DNA of 64,000 bases. Origin: Planctomycetota bacterium. GTDB lineage: Bacteria; Planctomycetota; Planctomycetia; Pirellulales; Pirellulaceae. Where the stretch lies: assembly GCA_027619595.1 (NCBI GenBank), contig JAQCHP010000006.1:1-64000 (forward strand), in the 5' to 3' direction. This document shows positions 52,848 to 61,739 of this stretch, in pieces. Below the pieces are notes generated by a model. The model saw nothing but the letters and a program-made list of their open reading frames with translations. It was not told where the DNA came from and did not search any database. Each line of letters begins with the position of its first letter. Position 1 is the first letter of the stretch. The translations under genes and the position numbers were made by a program.

Positions 52848-54481
52848 TTCCACGGCAGCCACTTGTCGGGGTCCGCGATGACTTCGTCGGTGTGGAGTTG
52901 CAGTTGGTTGAGATAGTCGAACGCGTTCGCGGCGTTGAGCTCGCAGGTGTAGATCAAGCTCATGAAAATATCGCCTACGTATGCACCCCGCTCCGTGCGA
53001 TAGAAAAGCGAGTTCTTGCGGTGAATGATCGCGCGTTTCAGTGCATTCTCTGCAATGTTGTTATCCAGCGGCGCGCCGGGTTCGCGCAAGAACAAGGTCA
53101 ACGCATCCCAACGTTTGAGCAGGTAGTTGATCGCTTCGCCTAGTGCTGAATTGGGTTCGACGAGCTTCTGGTCGAATTGGCATTCTAGCCAGCCATGCAA
53201 TCGGTTCATCGTTTGTTCGCTCTTGATGCGATGATATCGCAGACGCTTTTCGGGTGACATCTTCCTTTCCCGAGCTACCTTGTCGTTGTGATAGACGACC
53301 CGGAAGCATTCGAGCACGTATCGGCACTCGTCTTCAAAGCGATCATAGATATCGACAAACCTCCGGCGAGCATGCGCGATGCAATTGGCCACGATCGTTT
53401 TCAGCTCTTGCGGCAAGTTGCGGGATAGACCATCGCACATTTGAATCGGCGCATTCAGTTCTTCGGCGCGATGACGCAAGACGTCGCTCAGGTTCTCACC
53501 GGCGTGCTGGCGACCGCTGAAGAATAGCGCAATGCGATGTGTGTCGCCCGTTGCCACGACGCCCGATGTGAATATACCAGTGCGCTCCTTTTCGTCCGCA
53601 TCGCGCGCGGCATTCTCCTTCATCAACTCCAGAATCTTGACGGTCGTATCGTCATTGTGCAGCACGTCACCTTGTGCAGCGGATTGAATCAATGCTTCAT
53701 AGGCAGGAATCATCTGAGGCGTTATGGCGTAAACAACATCCCATTGAGTTGAGGCTGGCAGCGGAATCTCAAAACTCCGCTGCAGCCGCTCGAGTCGGTT
53801 GAACGGTAACCCAGTTCCGTACCTGAGCAAGCCAATCATCGTGGCCGCAGTTTCGTCGTATTTCTTGCCGCCGGATTCTGCCGGTTCGCTAGCCGTAAAC
53901 AACTTCCCGCAGAGGTGACAACGCAGCTTTTGTAAGCGATACACCGTCGCACCCAGCGGTGGTTGTCCCACGATGCGAACGATCACCTTGGGAGTTTTTT
54001 CGTAGAGCTTGCCACTCTTGCATTCCGGGCAGGGGTCACCTTCGCTCAGTTGATCGTGCTTCACATCAACTTGCCCGGCACCTTTGTACTCGTCGGCCCC
54101 CATCCGTCCGTGCCCCGGACGTTTGTGGGCTGGTTTTGGCCTGGGCTTGGATGGCGCATCGTCTGGATTCGATTCGTCGGATGTTCCGTCGGTGTCGCCG
54201 CCGGCCGCATCATCCTCATTCCAATCGGACTCGCCATCGTCGACCACTTTTCTCGTCTTCTCAGTGGAGGAGCCGAACATCAGCTTACGAAGACGTTTGA
54301 GCGATGTATCCTTGTCAGCGACGATCTCGAAGAATTGAGTGTACGACTCAAAGATCTTGCGCATCAACTCCGTGTCATCGTGCGTCAACGTATTCGTTGC
54401 TGCGCGATCCACGAGTTCATCTAATTGCCGCGTATCCACCTTGATCACCTCCTCGCTCAGCTTCCTGCTTTTGCGTGTCAT
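52808..54481 (-). CDS. IS66 transposase TnpC
   Basis: A 557-aa transposase when ATG 54481 (MTRKSRKLSEEV) is used. It has an N-terminal coiled coil with KRLRKLMFGSSTEK, a zinc-ribbon (CPECKSGKL ... CHLCGKLF), the DDE core with GDVLHNDDTTVKIL, ANCIAHARRRFVDIYDRFE, and DNNIAENALKRAIIHRKNSLF, and a Asp/Pro-rich linker (about 80-130). The frame is intact. The frame is open to 54682, so an earlier start with AAKRAAELGFG is possible. Confidence 0.88.
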   Translation of the reverse strand: MTRKSRKLSEEVIKVDTRQLDELVDRAATNTLTHDDTELMRKIFESYTQFFEIVADKDTSLKRLRKLMFGSSTEKTRKVVDDGESDWNEDDAAGGDTDGTSDESNPDDAPSKPRPKPAHKRPGHGRMGADEYKGAGQVDVKHDQLSEGDPCPECKSGKLYEKTPKVIVRIVGQPPLGATVYRLQKLRCHLCGKLFTASEPAESGGKKYDETAATMIGLLRYGTGLPFNRLERLQRSFEIPLPASTQWDVVYAITPQMIPAYEALIQSAAQGDVLHNDDTTVKILELMKENAARDADEKERTGIFTSGVVATGDTHRIALFFSGRQHAGENLSDVLRHRAEELNAPIQMCDGLSRNLPQELKTIVANCIAHARRRFVDIYDRFEDECRYVLECFRVVYHNDKVARERKMSPEKRLRYHRIKSEQTMNRLHGWLECQFDQKLVEPNSALGEAINYLLKRWDALTLFLREPGAPLDNNIAENALKRAIIHRKNSLFYRTERGAYVGDIFMSLIYTCELNAANAFDYLNQLQLHTDEVIADPDKWLPWNYAATLNGNTAAA

Positions 54482-54599
54482 GATAATCACATCCGTGGAT
54501 ACGCCAAACCCCAGCTCGGCGGCTCTCTTTGCCGCCATGACCATGGAGTGGCGCAAGTAACATGAACACCGCGATGGGTGCAAGACGAATTTCTGCAAA

Positions 54600-54923
54600 T
54601 CAGGCCGGACGGACAGGTCGCCAATCCGGCGCAGCCGAAGTATGCTCGGGGTTACCCGCTGAGAAGAGCACGAGAAGTTCATGGGCCGCGAGTTGCTTCA
54701 TTGGTGTTTCCGCTCCGGGATCGATAGCGCACGGCCACCAGCGAAACTTGCCTTCGGAAAGTCGTTTTTGACAAAGCCAAAAACCTTGTCCGTCGTACAC
54801 CAACGCCTTGATGGCCGTGCCGCGACGATTACGAAAAACGTAGACCGTCCCCGCAAATGGGTCCGACGCCAGCACGATCTTACAGAGGCACGCTTGCCGG
54901 AAGGACACCGTCGGTTTGAGCAC
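54600..54923 (-). CDS. IS66 accessory protein TnpB, altered 5' end
   Basis: A 107-aa frame. The core DPFAGTVYVFRNRRGTAIKALVYDGQGFWLCQKRLSEGKFRWWP matches IS66 Orf2/TnpB. The usual start (SFPSSVRIYLATEPVDMRKSFDGL-like) is replaced by TVSFRQACLCKIVLAS, so the N-terminal 20-25 residues are missing or replaced. The C-terminus is normal in length. It precedes tnpC, as in IS66. Confidence 0.7.
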   Translation of the reverse strand: MLKPTVSFRQACLCKIVLASDPFAGTVYVFRNRRGTAIKALVYDGQGFWLCQKRLSEGKFRWWPCAIDPGAETPMKQLAAHELLVLFSAGNPEHTSAAPDWRPVRPA

Positions 54924-55854
54924 TGTCGGTATGCTGGGGATAGGCAGCCTTAGTTTGCGCAGATCTTATCACTCAACATTACAGGCGTATTGTAGAGTTG
55001 ATGGGCATTCAAGAGTAGCGACCCCACAATCTAAGACTTCGGCCGACTCACTACGATTGATTGTGGCTCGGCAGATTCCATGGCTGAGTGAACAGCAATC
55101 TACCGTGGCACTCACCACGTTTTGCAGCTTCCTACGCGCTCCGGAAACGAAGACGATGGGCCTAATTCCGTGTATCTTGCCAGTCATTTTTGTTGCCCCA
55201 ACGTTCGTGTGGGGGCCTGCAAGACCTCGCCTGGAATCGCTTCACGGATGGGTCACCTTTGGCACGGTCGGTTTGGTGATCTACGGCCTACTGCCATTTG
55301 TCCTAAACACATTCTCCACCGACCGCAGCGGATTCCGTTCCTACCTCTTGATGCCAATCTCGCGAAGAGACATTTTGATCGGAAAAAATCTAGCGCATCT
55401 TCCTTGGGTTGCCGGTCTGGTGGTTGGTTCGTTGTTGATATGCTCCCTTGGCGGATTGTTGACCTTGGCGCAAATCATTGCAACCGTTATTCAGGTAGCC
55501 AACTCCTTCTTACTGTGTTGTCTCGTTGGCAACTTTATTTCCATCTACTTTCCAATGACGATCGCCGCCGGAACGATGAGGCCACTCAAGCCAAACCTAG
55601 CAACTATTTTGATCCAGATGGTGGTCGTGCTGTTTTCACCCATCCTCTTGTTGCCAGCCGTGCTGGCGAGCGTTGTGGCATTTGTCGCTGCAACGTTCAC
55701 CAATTTTCACGTGATACCGATCGAGATGGCTCTAGCGTTGTTGGAGTTTGCCGTGATCGCATGGATCTACCGTCGTGCGGTTACAGCACAAGGAACACTA
55801 CTCCAGCAGCGTGAAACTTTGATCTTGAATACAGTTGCTGCCCAAAATGAGTAA
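54916..55854 (+). pseudogene. ABC-2 permease, C-terminal fragment
   Basis: About 312 codons are open. The true protein part starts near residue 60 (STVALTTFCSFLRAPETKTM) and has about six hydrophobic helices, with the ABC-2 features SFLRAPETKTMGLIPC, MPISRRDILIGKNLAHLPW and a final RRAVTAQGTLLQQRETLIL. The N-terminal half, expected in ABC-2 permeases of 500 aa or more, is gone; IS66 lies where it should be. Possibly an ancient partner of the ABC operon at 56390-59388, but on the other strand. Inactive fragment. Confidence 0.7.
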
Positions 55855-55898
55855 TGGCTGCCGTGCGATTTTGGGGTCCAGCATAGCTCGTGTCAATT

Positions 55899-55942
55899 GG
55901 CGCCCAAACAGTACCACGCATTGGCGCTTCAAATAGTACCAG
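55899..55942 (+). repeat. IS21 element 2 terminal repeats
   Basis: L1: GGCGCCCAAACAGTACCA from 55899; L2: GGCGCTTCAAATAGTACCAG from 55923. The period is 24 bp, as in element 1. The A-box is AAACAGTACCA or AAATAGTACCA. Confidence 0.75.
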
Positions 55943-56012
55943 TTGAAAGAAGGAGTGCGATGCATTCCCTTGGAGTGTTTCTTACGACGAGAAACAGACC
56001 GAGAGGGACGGC

Positions 56013-56366
56013 ATGGCAAATCAACTGGGCATGGATAAAACGTTAGCTATCAAGCAGTTACGTCAAAGCGGTATGAGCCAGCAGTCGATCGCTTCGGCGC
56101 TGGGAATATCTCGTGGATCGGTGAAGCGGCATTTGGCCCGGCTTTCGTCAAACGGTACCGAAGCGCCAACCGGCCAAGCGCCAACCGGGTCGTACGCCTC
56201 AAACAGTACCGAAGCGCCAACCGGGTCGGACAACCCGCCTGCACCCGCTTTGCCCAGCCTTCGTATCGGTATGCATCGTAACTTCAGACAAGCTTGCCGG
56301 AAGGACACGGCGCTTCAGATGACATCTTGGGAGGGTATGAGCAACCCCGATTTCTTTTACTCATAA
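56013..56366 (+). pseudogene. istA: IS21 istA N-terminal fragment
   Basis: The frame starts MANQLGMDKTLAIKQLRQSG with the same helix-turn-helix as element 1 IstA (ASALGISRGSVKRHLARL). The linker has EAPTGQAPTG and TEAPTG repeats. After about residue 75 (56235) it leaves the family and becomes unrelated sequence, so the DDE domain is missing. Inactive. Confidence 0.85.
56150..56224 (+). repeat. End-motif copies inside istA fragment (element 2)
   Basis: Copies at 56150-56173 and 56201-56224 begin AAACGGTACCG and AAACAGTACCG, each followed by AAGCGCCAACCGG, with one further AAGCGCCAACCGG (56176-56188) between. Spacing is 51 bp, equal to element 1. The A-box follows this element's own ends (AAACAGTACCA). 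Confidence 0.8.
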
Positions 56367-56389
56367 GGATCCGCTGCCTGTGAGCTCAG

Positions 56390-58009
56390 CTAGGTCTGGG
56401 ATCCAGAGTTTCTGCGATGCGAAAACAAGACTGGCGACTCAGGTTGACGAATCGCTATCGATGCCAGCGATGCGCACGCGACTGAGACCATAAGCAATAT
56501 GCCATAAACGAGTGGGTAATTGTGACTGGCCAAGTTGAACTGACCTTTGATCTCACCCGTGAGCAAGTAATTGTGGACGCTTATTGGTTCAAAAGATTCA
56601 CCGAGAATTGAAGACACGAGAGTCGTTGATACAACGAACGCGGCAATCGCCAATATTCCACCCAGCACTGGGTGGCGGAGGAAACACACTCCTAACACGG
56701 CCACAGCGTACCAGGTGGTGTGAACGATCGGCATACAGGCGATGTAACTCCATGACATACCGGAAGTATGACCAATTGGCGTTCCCCAGCTGAAGAGTAT
56801 CGTGACTCCATCGAGTACAATAAGCACAGCAGACAAGCCGATAAAAAATTTACACCAATACCAGGCGCGAACTGTGAGAGGCCGAGATCGCCAGAAACTA
56901 GACAACCCAGGCCGAATTTCGGCGGCAAATATTCCCGTTCCGACAACGACCGCCCAGAGGGTGGCAACCGCCCAGGTGCTGCTTGGAAGTTTCGTCCTGA
57001 AAGTTTCACTAGGATCGTGCCCTGAAAACTGTAGAAACGTCATCATGGAAGCCAACAGGAGCCCAAAAAGCGCGACTGGTAGCGATTGACGCAGGTTGAT
57101 CCAGACAAGTGCCGCTAGGCGATTGGGCAATTGAATAGGGATACGAGACCCTACCGCCGGCCATCGTCGCCAAATCGAGCTTCGATCAAAATACTGACCA
57201 AGGAAGCCGATTCCATAGCTACGTACAAAACACATAGCGAGAAACAAAAGCACCAGGATGTTGATAGCGAGGGGCGCCCAAAGCGGTTGAGCTATAACCA
57301 AATCCGAATAAGATCCTCCGCCATCAGCGCCGTATCCATAGTTGATGACAAGCGAAGAAGGGAACAGCGCACCAAACCAACCGTTCAAAACTGAATGCAT
57401 TCCGAACCCGGGAAGTAGAATCCAGCCAAACCCAAGTACTGCTCCACAGAATCCGATCTGGGACTCGGAGCGCAGCCGCGTTCCGATGAGGGACAAGACA
57501 AGCAGTAGCTCGACTCCACTTGCGATAGCAATCGCCGTCACGGTCCAAAGGAGACCTGCGGCATCAACTGCCGAAAGAGAACCACGCTCTGGCAAAGATA
57601 CATAAACATTGATTGAGGGACGCACCGGCGCCTGCTCGAGAAAGCCACTCCACAAAAGTGGCGTCACGATGATCGTGGCCAAAATCACGGGAAATACCAA
57701 CGTCATGACACCTCCCGCCAGTCTAATCCAGGCGAATCGCTGAAGGGAGTTCGGGAGCGAATTCGAAAATTCAGACGTCTTCGACGTACGCTCACCAAGC
57801 GCCGTCTTCATGGCAAGAAAGACGGTTCCAAATAACGTATAGGTCATGATCGTCGCGTAAAATGCAGCGACTGGAGCCCGAAACTGGTGCGAAAATTCGT
57901 AAGCTACGATATAGATTACACAGCAACATATCCAGCCGCTACAAATCAAAAAGGGCAACCGCCGCTCGTGCCATTCTTTGTACATCAAACTGCGTAATTC
58001 AGGATGCAT
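56390..58009 (-). CDS. ABC-2 type permease of GntR-regulated exporter
   Basis: A 539-aa inner-membrane protein with about 12 hydrophobic segments. The start MHPELRSLMYKEWHERR is typical of ABC-2 permeases. ATG 58009 has GGAAA about 9 nt upstream; the longer frame (58087) would overlap the ATPase gene by 46 bp and is less likely. It is the third gene of GntR-ATPase-permease. Transported substrate unknown; in Bacillus YtrABCDEF-type systems cell-wall antibiotics act as inducers. Confidence 0.8.
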   Translation of the reverse strand: MHPELRSLMYKEWHERRLPFLICSGWICCCVIYIVAYEFSHQFRAPVAAFYATIMTYTLFGTVFLAMKTALGERTSKTSEFSNSLPNSLQRFAWIRLAGGVMTLVFPVILATIIVTPLLWSGFLEQAPVRPSINVYVSLPERGSLSAVDAAGLLWTVTAIAIASGVELLLVLSLIGTRLRSESQIGFCGAVLGFGWILLPGFGMHSVLNGWFGALFPSSLVINYGYGADGGGSYSDLVIAQPLWAPLAINILVLLFLAMCFVRSYGIGFLGQYFDRSSIWRRWPAVGSRIPIQLPNRLAALVWINLRQSLPVALFGLLLASMMTFLQFSGHDPSETFRTKLPSSTWAVATLWAVVVGTGIFAAEIRPGLSSFWRSRPLTVRAWYWCKFFIGLSAVLIVLDGVTILFSWGTPIGHTSGMSWSYIACMPIVHTTWYAVAVLGVCFLRHPVLGGILAIAAFVVSTTLVSSILGESFEPISVHNYLLTGEIKGQFNLASHNYPLVYGILLMVSVACASLASIAIRQPESPVLFSHRRNSGSQT

Positions 58010-58041
58010 GTTTAGGTTTCCAAGCTGAAGAACCCGATGGA

Positions 58042-58968
58042 CTAATGAATTGTGGATTTGGCGAATTCGATTCCAGAACGCGGCCATGCGTCCGAGCGAC
58101 CGATCACAAAGGCTTCAGAAATCTCATCTAAGCTCAACTCAACTACGTCATGGTACACACTAGCATGCGCTAGTTGCTCAAGGAACTGTGTTGCGTGATC
58201 AATTGTCGCAATCACTTGTTGACCGACAGTTCGGACATCCAAGAGTCCGGGTGGCTTAGCAAGATGAGACGCGTCTTCTAAACTCAGAGCCACTTGTTTG
58301 ACTTGCTGACGAATTGCGTCCGTTGCTGTGTTTCTAATAATGCGTCCACCGTCGAGTATTGCAACTGTGTCGGCGACGACTTCAACTTCATCGAGTAGGT
58401 GCGAACTGTAGAGAACGGCGCGCCCAAGACTTTGGAGATGCTCAACTAAGTCTCGACTGAATTGCTTTCGCGAGATTGGGTCGAGTCCTAGAACGGGGTC
58501 ATCAAAAATGGCGACGATTGGTTGATGGGCCAAAGCCACAACGAGACCAAGTTTTACCGCCTGGCCCTTGGAGAGATGTTCGATTCGAGTATGGGACGGA
58601 AGTTCGAATCCATCGAGTAATGTTTTGGCCAGTTTGTCATCCCAGGCCGGATAGAATGGCTTCAAGAACCGGCATATTTCACGCGGCGTCATCCAACCAT
58701 ACATCGTTTGATCTTCGGCAAGATATCCGACCTGCCGTCGTAGCTCGATGGATGAAGTTTTTTGATCGAGTCCGGCGACACGTATCACACCGCCGTCCGC
58801 TTTCATGAGCCCAAGCAAGATGCGAATCGTCGTTGTTTTACCAGACCCGTTTCGGCCAAGCAGAGCGAATGTCTCGCCCATCTTAATGTCGAAAGACACA
58901 TCCTTCAGGACCTCTTTGCTGCCAAAGGACTTCTTAAGACCTCGAACTGAGATTGCTAAGTCGTTCAT
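58042..58968 (-). CDS. ABC transporter ATP-binding protein
   Basis: A 308-aa ABC ATPase. Walker A is GRNGSGKTTTIRI, the signature is LSKGQAVKLGL and the Walker B region is VAIFDDPVLGLDP. The catalytic Glu after Walker B Asp is Asp here (FDDP instead of LDEP), a change that may reduce hydrolysis. The H-loop is seen in LYSSHLLDEVE. A C-terminal domain of about 90 aa follows. It lies 18 bp behind the GntR gene and 32 bp before the permease start, so all three form one operon. Confidence 0.87.
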   Translation of the reverse strand: MNDLAISVRGLKKSFGSKEVLKDVSFDIKMGETFALLGRNGSGKTTTIRILLGLMKADGGVIRVAGLDQKTSSIELRRQVGYLAEDQTMYGWMTPREICRFLKPFYPAWDDKLAKTLLDGFELPSHTRIEHLSKGQAVKLGLVVALAHQPIVAIFDDPVLGLDPISRKQFSRDLVEHLQSLGRAVLYSSHLLDEVEVVADTVAILDGGRIIRNTATDAIRQQVKQVALSLEDASHLAKPPGLLDVRTVGQQVIATIDHATQFLEQLAHASVYHDVVELSLDEISEAFVIGRSDAWPRSGIEFAKSTIH

Positions 58969-58986
58969 GCCATTTTCTTCGTATGT

Positions 58987-59388
58987 TCAGCTTGCTTCTG
59001 CACGGAAATCAGACACGGTTGCTGAAAGGATTTTGCGAAGCTCTTGCGGCGCCATGCCGAGCAATAGACCGCCGCGAATCATTGCTTCGAACTCCCGACC
59101 ATATTGGTCACGTCGTTGCGCCAACTGCTGTTGAGACTGAGTCGTTTTTTTGGGGGGAAGCACGTAGGTGCCGTCCCCCTGCCGCATCTCGATGAATCCT
59201 TCATTTGCTAAACGCTCGTAGACGCGAAACACGGTGTTGACGTTGACCGCCAGATCCTTCGCCAATTGCCTCACCGAAGGCAGGCAATCTCCGGGAGTCA
59301 ACGCCCCGGAAAGGCATTGTGCTCGAATCTGCTCATCAATCTGCTTAGACAGCGGGATGGAAGATCCGCGCTCAACACGTATATACAT
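58987..59388 (-). CDS. GntR-family (YtrA-like) transcriptional regulator
   Basis: A 133-aa repressor-type protein. The winged helix-turn-helix covers about 10-75: IPLSKQIDEQIRAQCLSGALTPGDCLPSVRQLAKDLAVNVNTVFRVYERLANEGFIEMRQGDGTYVLP. The short C-terminal helical part fits the YtrA subfamily, which regulates the ABC transporter encoded behind it. GGAGG is 5 nt before ATG 59388 (and 2 nt before ATG 59391), so 59388 is the better start. First gene of the operon. Confidence 0.88.
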   Translation of the reverse strand: MYIRVERGSSIPLSKQIDEQIRAQCLSGALTPGDCLPSVRQLAKDLAVNVNTVFRVYERLANEGFIEMRQGDGTYVLPPKKTTQSQQQLAQRRDQYGREFEAMIRGGLLLGMAPQELRKILSATVSDFRAEAS

Positions 59389-60233
59389 CATTGCCTCCAA
59401 AGACCACAGTACTATAACAGTGAATTCTGCTGCGTCAAGAGGTCTGCTCTCATTTTCTCCATGGGCTTGGTGTCGCGGTCGTTGAGTCCGTGATTGGTGA
59501 GATGATTCACAACTCGGTGACTTCGCCCGCCGGACGAACGGGAGGGCTGTTAGAATGCGGAGGATGTCCCCACTGAAGCGTGCAAGGGCAAACTCGCCAA
59601 CCTGCCTCAGCCGTAAACGCCGAAGGCAGGAACCCGTCGTGCGTAACCCGCTTCGTTGATGCAATCTCGTGGAGTTAGTAACGGCTCCTTAAGGGGTGAT
59701 CAGGGTCCGGTTCTCACCGTTGAGTGTGATCGTAAATTGCCAGCTGGGCACGAGCTTTCGGTAAGAAGACGGATCAGCCTGCTACATTGCCGTTATCGGC
59801 TGGCATTTGGAGTCGCGGCCTGCCTCGCGGACGCTTTGTGGAATGCAGATTCACACGTCGCGCGATCGACTCATCCCACCGTTCGTCCCCCAACGGACAC
59901 CCACGCGGGTCGCAGCGTCGGACTGCGTCCAGTTCCGACTGAGACAACGAGGCGTTCGTTCGCTCGACCCAGTTTGGCTGACGCGGTATCGGCCACGGCG
60001 ATCGTCGCTTCGGCTCGGTCTTCCGGATCGAGCACCGAGTTCATTGCCGGACGCAACTCGAGACATGCCGCAGGAAGTCGTGCCACAGGGAGACGATTTA
60101 CGGTGGAGACGGAAGTTAAATATCCACAATGGCCGCAGCCAATTGGGTTCACGGGTGGATTTTTTTGTCCGGATGCTCTAAACATGGCGTATTGGGTTTT
60201 TTTGCTCACCACTTTTTTCACGGGGTTTCATTC
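59389..60233. other. 845-bp intergenic region without a supported gene
   Basis: Many short overlapping frames on both strands, none with a ribosome site and a plausible product. The left part should hold the GntR promoter and operator (AGTACTATAACAGTGAA at about 59408). The first 200 bp are GC-moderate; from 59820 to 60120 the DNA is rich in CG-containing codon-like words but gives no known protein. A decayed gene is possible. Confidence 0.4.
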
Positions 60234-61337
60234 ATGTTTTGGCGAATTTGTCTCATCGCTCTTGTTGTCATGGGTGCCCAAACTGGCAAGCAGGCACACT
60301 CACAAGAAAAATTTCGGGTCTATCTGGGGACTTATACCGAGAACGAAAGCAAAGGCATCTACCAGTGCGAATTGAACCTCAAGGACGGATCTCTTTCGGC
60401 GGCAACACTGGCGGTCGAAACCAACAGCCCGTCCTTCCTCGCATTTCACCCCAATCAGAAGTTTCTCTACGCTGTCAACGAATCGGACGCGTCGATTAGT
60501 GCTTATTCTATCGATCGTACGACAGGCAACCTGGCGACTCTCAATTCGCAGCCATCGCAAGGTGGTGCCCCTTGCCATCTATTCGTGGACTCAACTGGCA
60601 AGCATGTGTTGGCTGCCAACTATAGTGGAGGCAGCTGCATTTCCATCCCCATTGAGGTGGACGGCAAGCTCAGCACATCGTCTTCCTTTCAGCAACATCA
60701 GGGCCCCAAAAAGAATGCTCACTCAATCCACTTGGATAGAGCCAACAAGTTCGCCCTTTGTTGCGATCTAGGATTAGACCAAGTTGTTATCCACTCTTTC
60801 GATCCGATGAGGGGAACGCTAATGCCACACGGAACTTTTGACACACCCAAGGGGACTGGTCCACGCCACTTCGCTTGGTCTCTTGATGGCAAGAGTGCCT
60901 ACATCAATGGCGAGTCCAACATGACCATCATTGCCTGCGACTACGATGCTGACAAGGGCATGCTGAAACAACGAGAAATTCTCTCCACGTTGCCCAAGGA
61001 TGAGGACCGCAAGGGGGGAAGTACTGCGGAAACGGTCGTGCATCCGTCCGGAAAATTTGTGTACGTATCGAATCGCGATCCGTATAACTCGATTGCAGTA
61101 TTTTCGATCGATCCGAAGACAAACAAACTGACGGCGGTAGGACATCAAAGCGAGGGAATCCAAACGCCTCGCAACTTTGCGATCGAACCGACCGGGGAGT
61201 ACATGCTGGTAGCCAATCAAGCGGGTGGCAAGGTGATCGTGTTTCGCATCAATCCATCAACGGGGCAACTGACACCGACCGGGTCAAGCGTAAAAGTAGC
61301 TAACCCCGTTTGTGTCCGATTCATGGAAATAAAGTGA
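60234..61337 (+). CDS. Exported lactonase/6-phosphogluconolactonase-fold beta-propeller
   Basis: A 367-aa protein with signal peptide (about residues 1-23, ending HSQ). It has a seven-bladed propeller of the Pgl/lactonase_7 (YbhE) type, with FRVYLGTYTENESKGIYQCEL, SPSFLAFHPNQKFLYAVNE, GAPCHLFVDSTGKHVLAANYSGGSC and TPRNFAIEPTGEYMLVANQ. The cytoplasmic family member hydrolyses 6-phosphogluconolactone; an exported one in planctomycetes probably acts on sugar-derived lactones outside the cytoplasm, which I infer. ATG 60234 is chosen because it starts the signal peptide. Confidence 0.87.
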   Translation: MFWRICLIALVVMGAQTGKQAHSQEKFRVYLGTYTENESKGIYQCELNLKDGSLSAATLAVETNSPSFLAFHPNQKFLYAVNESDASISAYSIDRTTGNLATLNSQPSQGGAPCHLFVDSTGKHVLAANYSGGSCISIPIEVDGKLSTSSSFQQHQGPKKNAHSIHLDRANKFALCCDLGLDQVVIHSFDPMRGTLMPHGTFDTPKGTGPRHFAWSLDGKSAYINGESNMTIIACDYDADKGMLKQREILSTLPKDEDRKGGSTAETVVHPSGKFVYVSNRDPYNSIAVFSIDPKTNKLTAVGHQSEGIQTPRNFAIEPTGEYMLVANQAGGKVIVFRINPSTGQLTPTGSSVKVANPVCVRFMEIK

Positions 61338-61739
61338 ACGGGGACGGTTGAGGCAGCGGCCAGAGCAATTTGGGATAAATTGGCGTCGTACGTTCTGTGT
61401 GTCGAGGACGTGCGTTTTTGATTACCCTTCGCGCGTGGGACAACCGCAGGAGACGATCGTCCGCGTACTCCGCGGTGTCCCTATCATAAGAATCTACGTG
61501 CAATCCGATCCAATGCTATCGGATATTAGGTCGCGGAATCGTCGGAAAAGGCCGTCTTCGATGTTGTTCTGGACTTGTGTTCTGCGTCATACGTCGGGGC
61601 ACCAGCGGATCGAACGCGTGGCAAAAAAAATGTTCTTGCCGTCTGGGGGGGGGTATCTGGTACCCTCCCGCGCCGCGCCGAACGAGGCCCGGACGACGAT
61701 TTCTTTGTCTGGGTTTGCCATTAGCAGGCACTGCGAAAT
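61338..61739. other. Intergenic region before the polysaccharide cluster
   Basis: This 402-bp gap has no gene. A8 (61623-61630) and G9 (61645-61653) homopolymers lie 15 bp apart. GGGTA (61651-61655) TCTGG TACCC (61661-61665) forms a hairpin just before the GDP-fucose synthase gene. The promoter of that gene probably lies here; I cannot assign -35/-10 boxes. Confidence 0.45.

Larger units (their letters stand above)
52808..54923 (-). mobile_element. IS66-family element, incomplete
   Basis: It contains a complete tnpC-type transposase and a tnpB with an altered 5' end. The usual first gene tnpA is missing. I could not define terminal inverted repeats, so the coordinates cover only the genes. 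The element separates pieces of other mobile DNA on its left from a truncated permease on its right. Confidence 0.75.
55891..56235 (+). mobile_element. IS21-family element 2, left end and istA start only
   Basis: It begins TGTCAATTGGCGCCCAAACA with two terminal repeats 24 bp apart and contains the first 70-75 codons of istA. The rest of the element is missing. Related to, but different from, element 1 in sequence. Confidence 0.8.

Noticed and set aside
59871-60221. 116-aa minus-strand open frame in the lactonase upstream region
   Set aside because: No ribosome site, low-complexity composition and no recognisable motif; probably a chance frame in GC-rich DNA.
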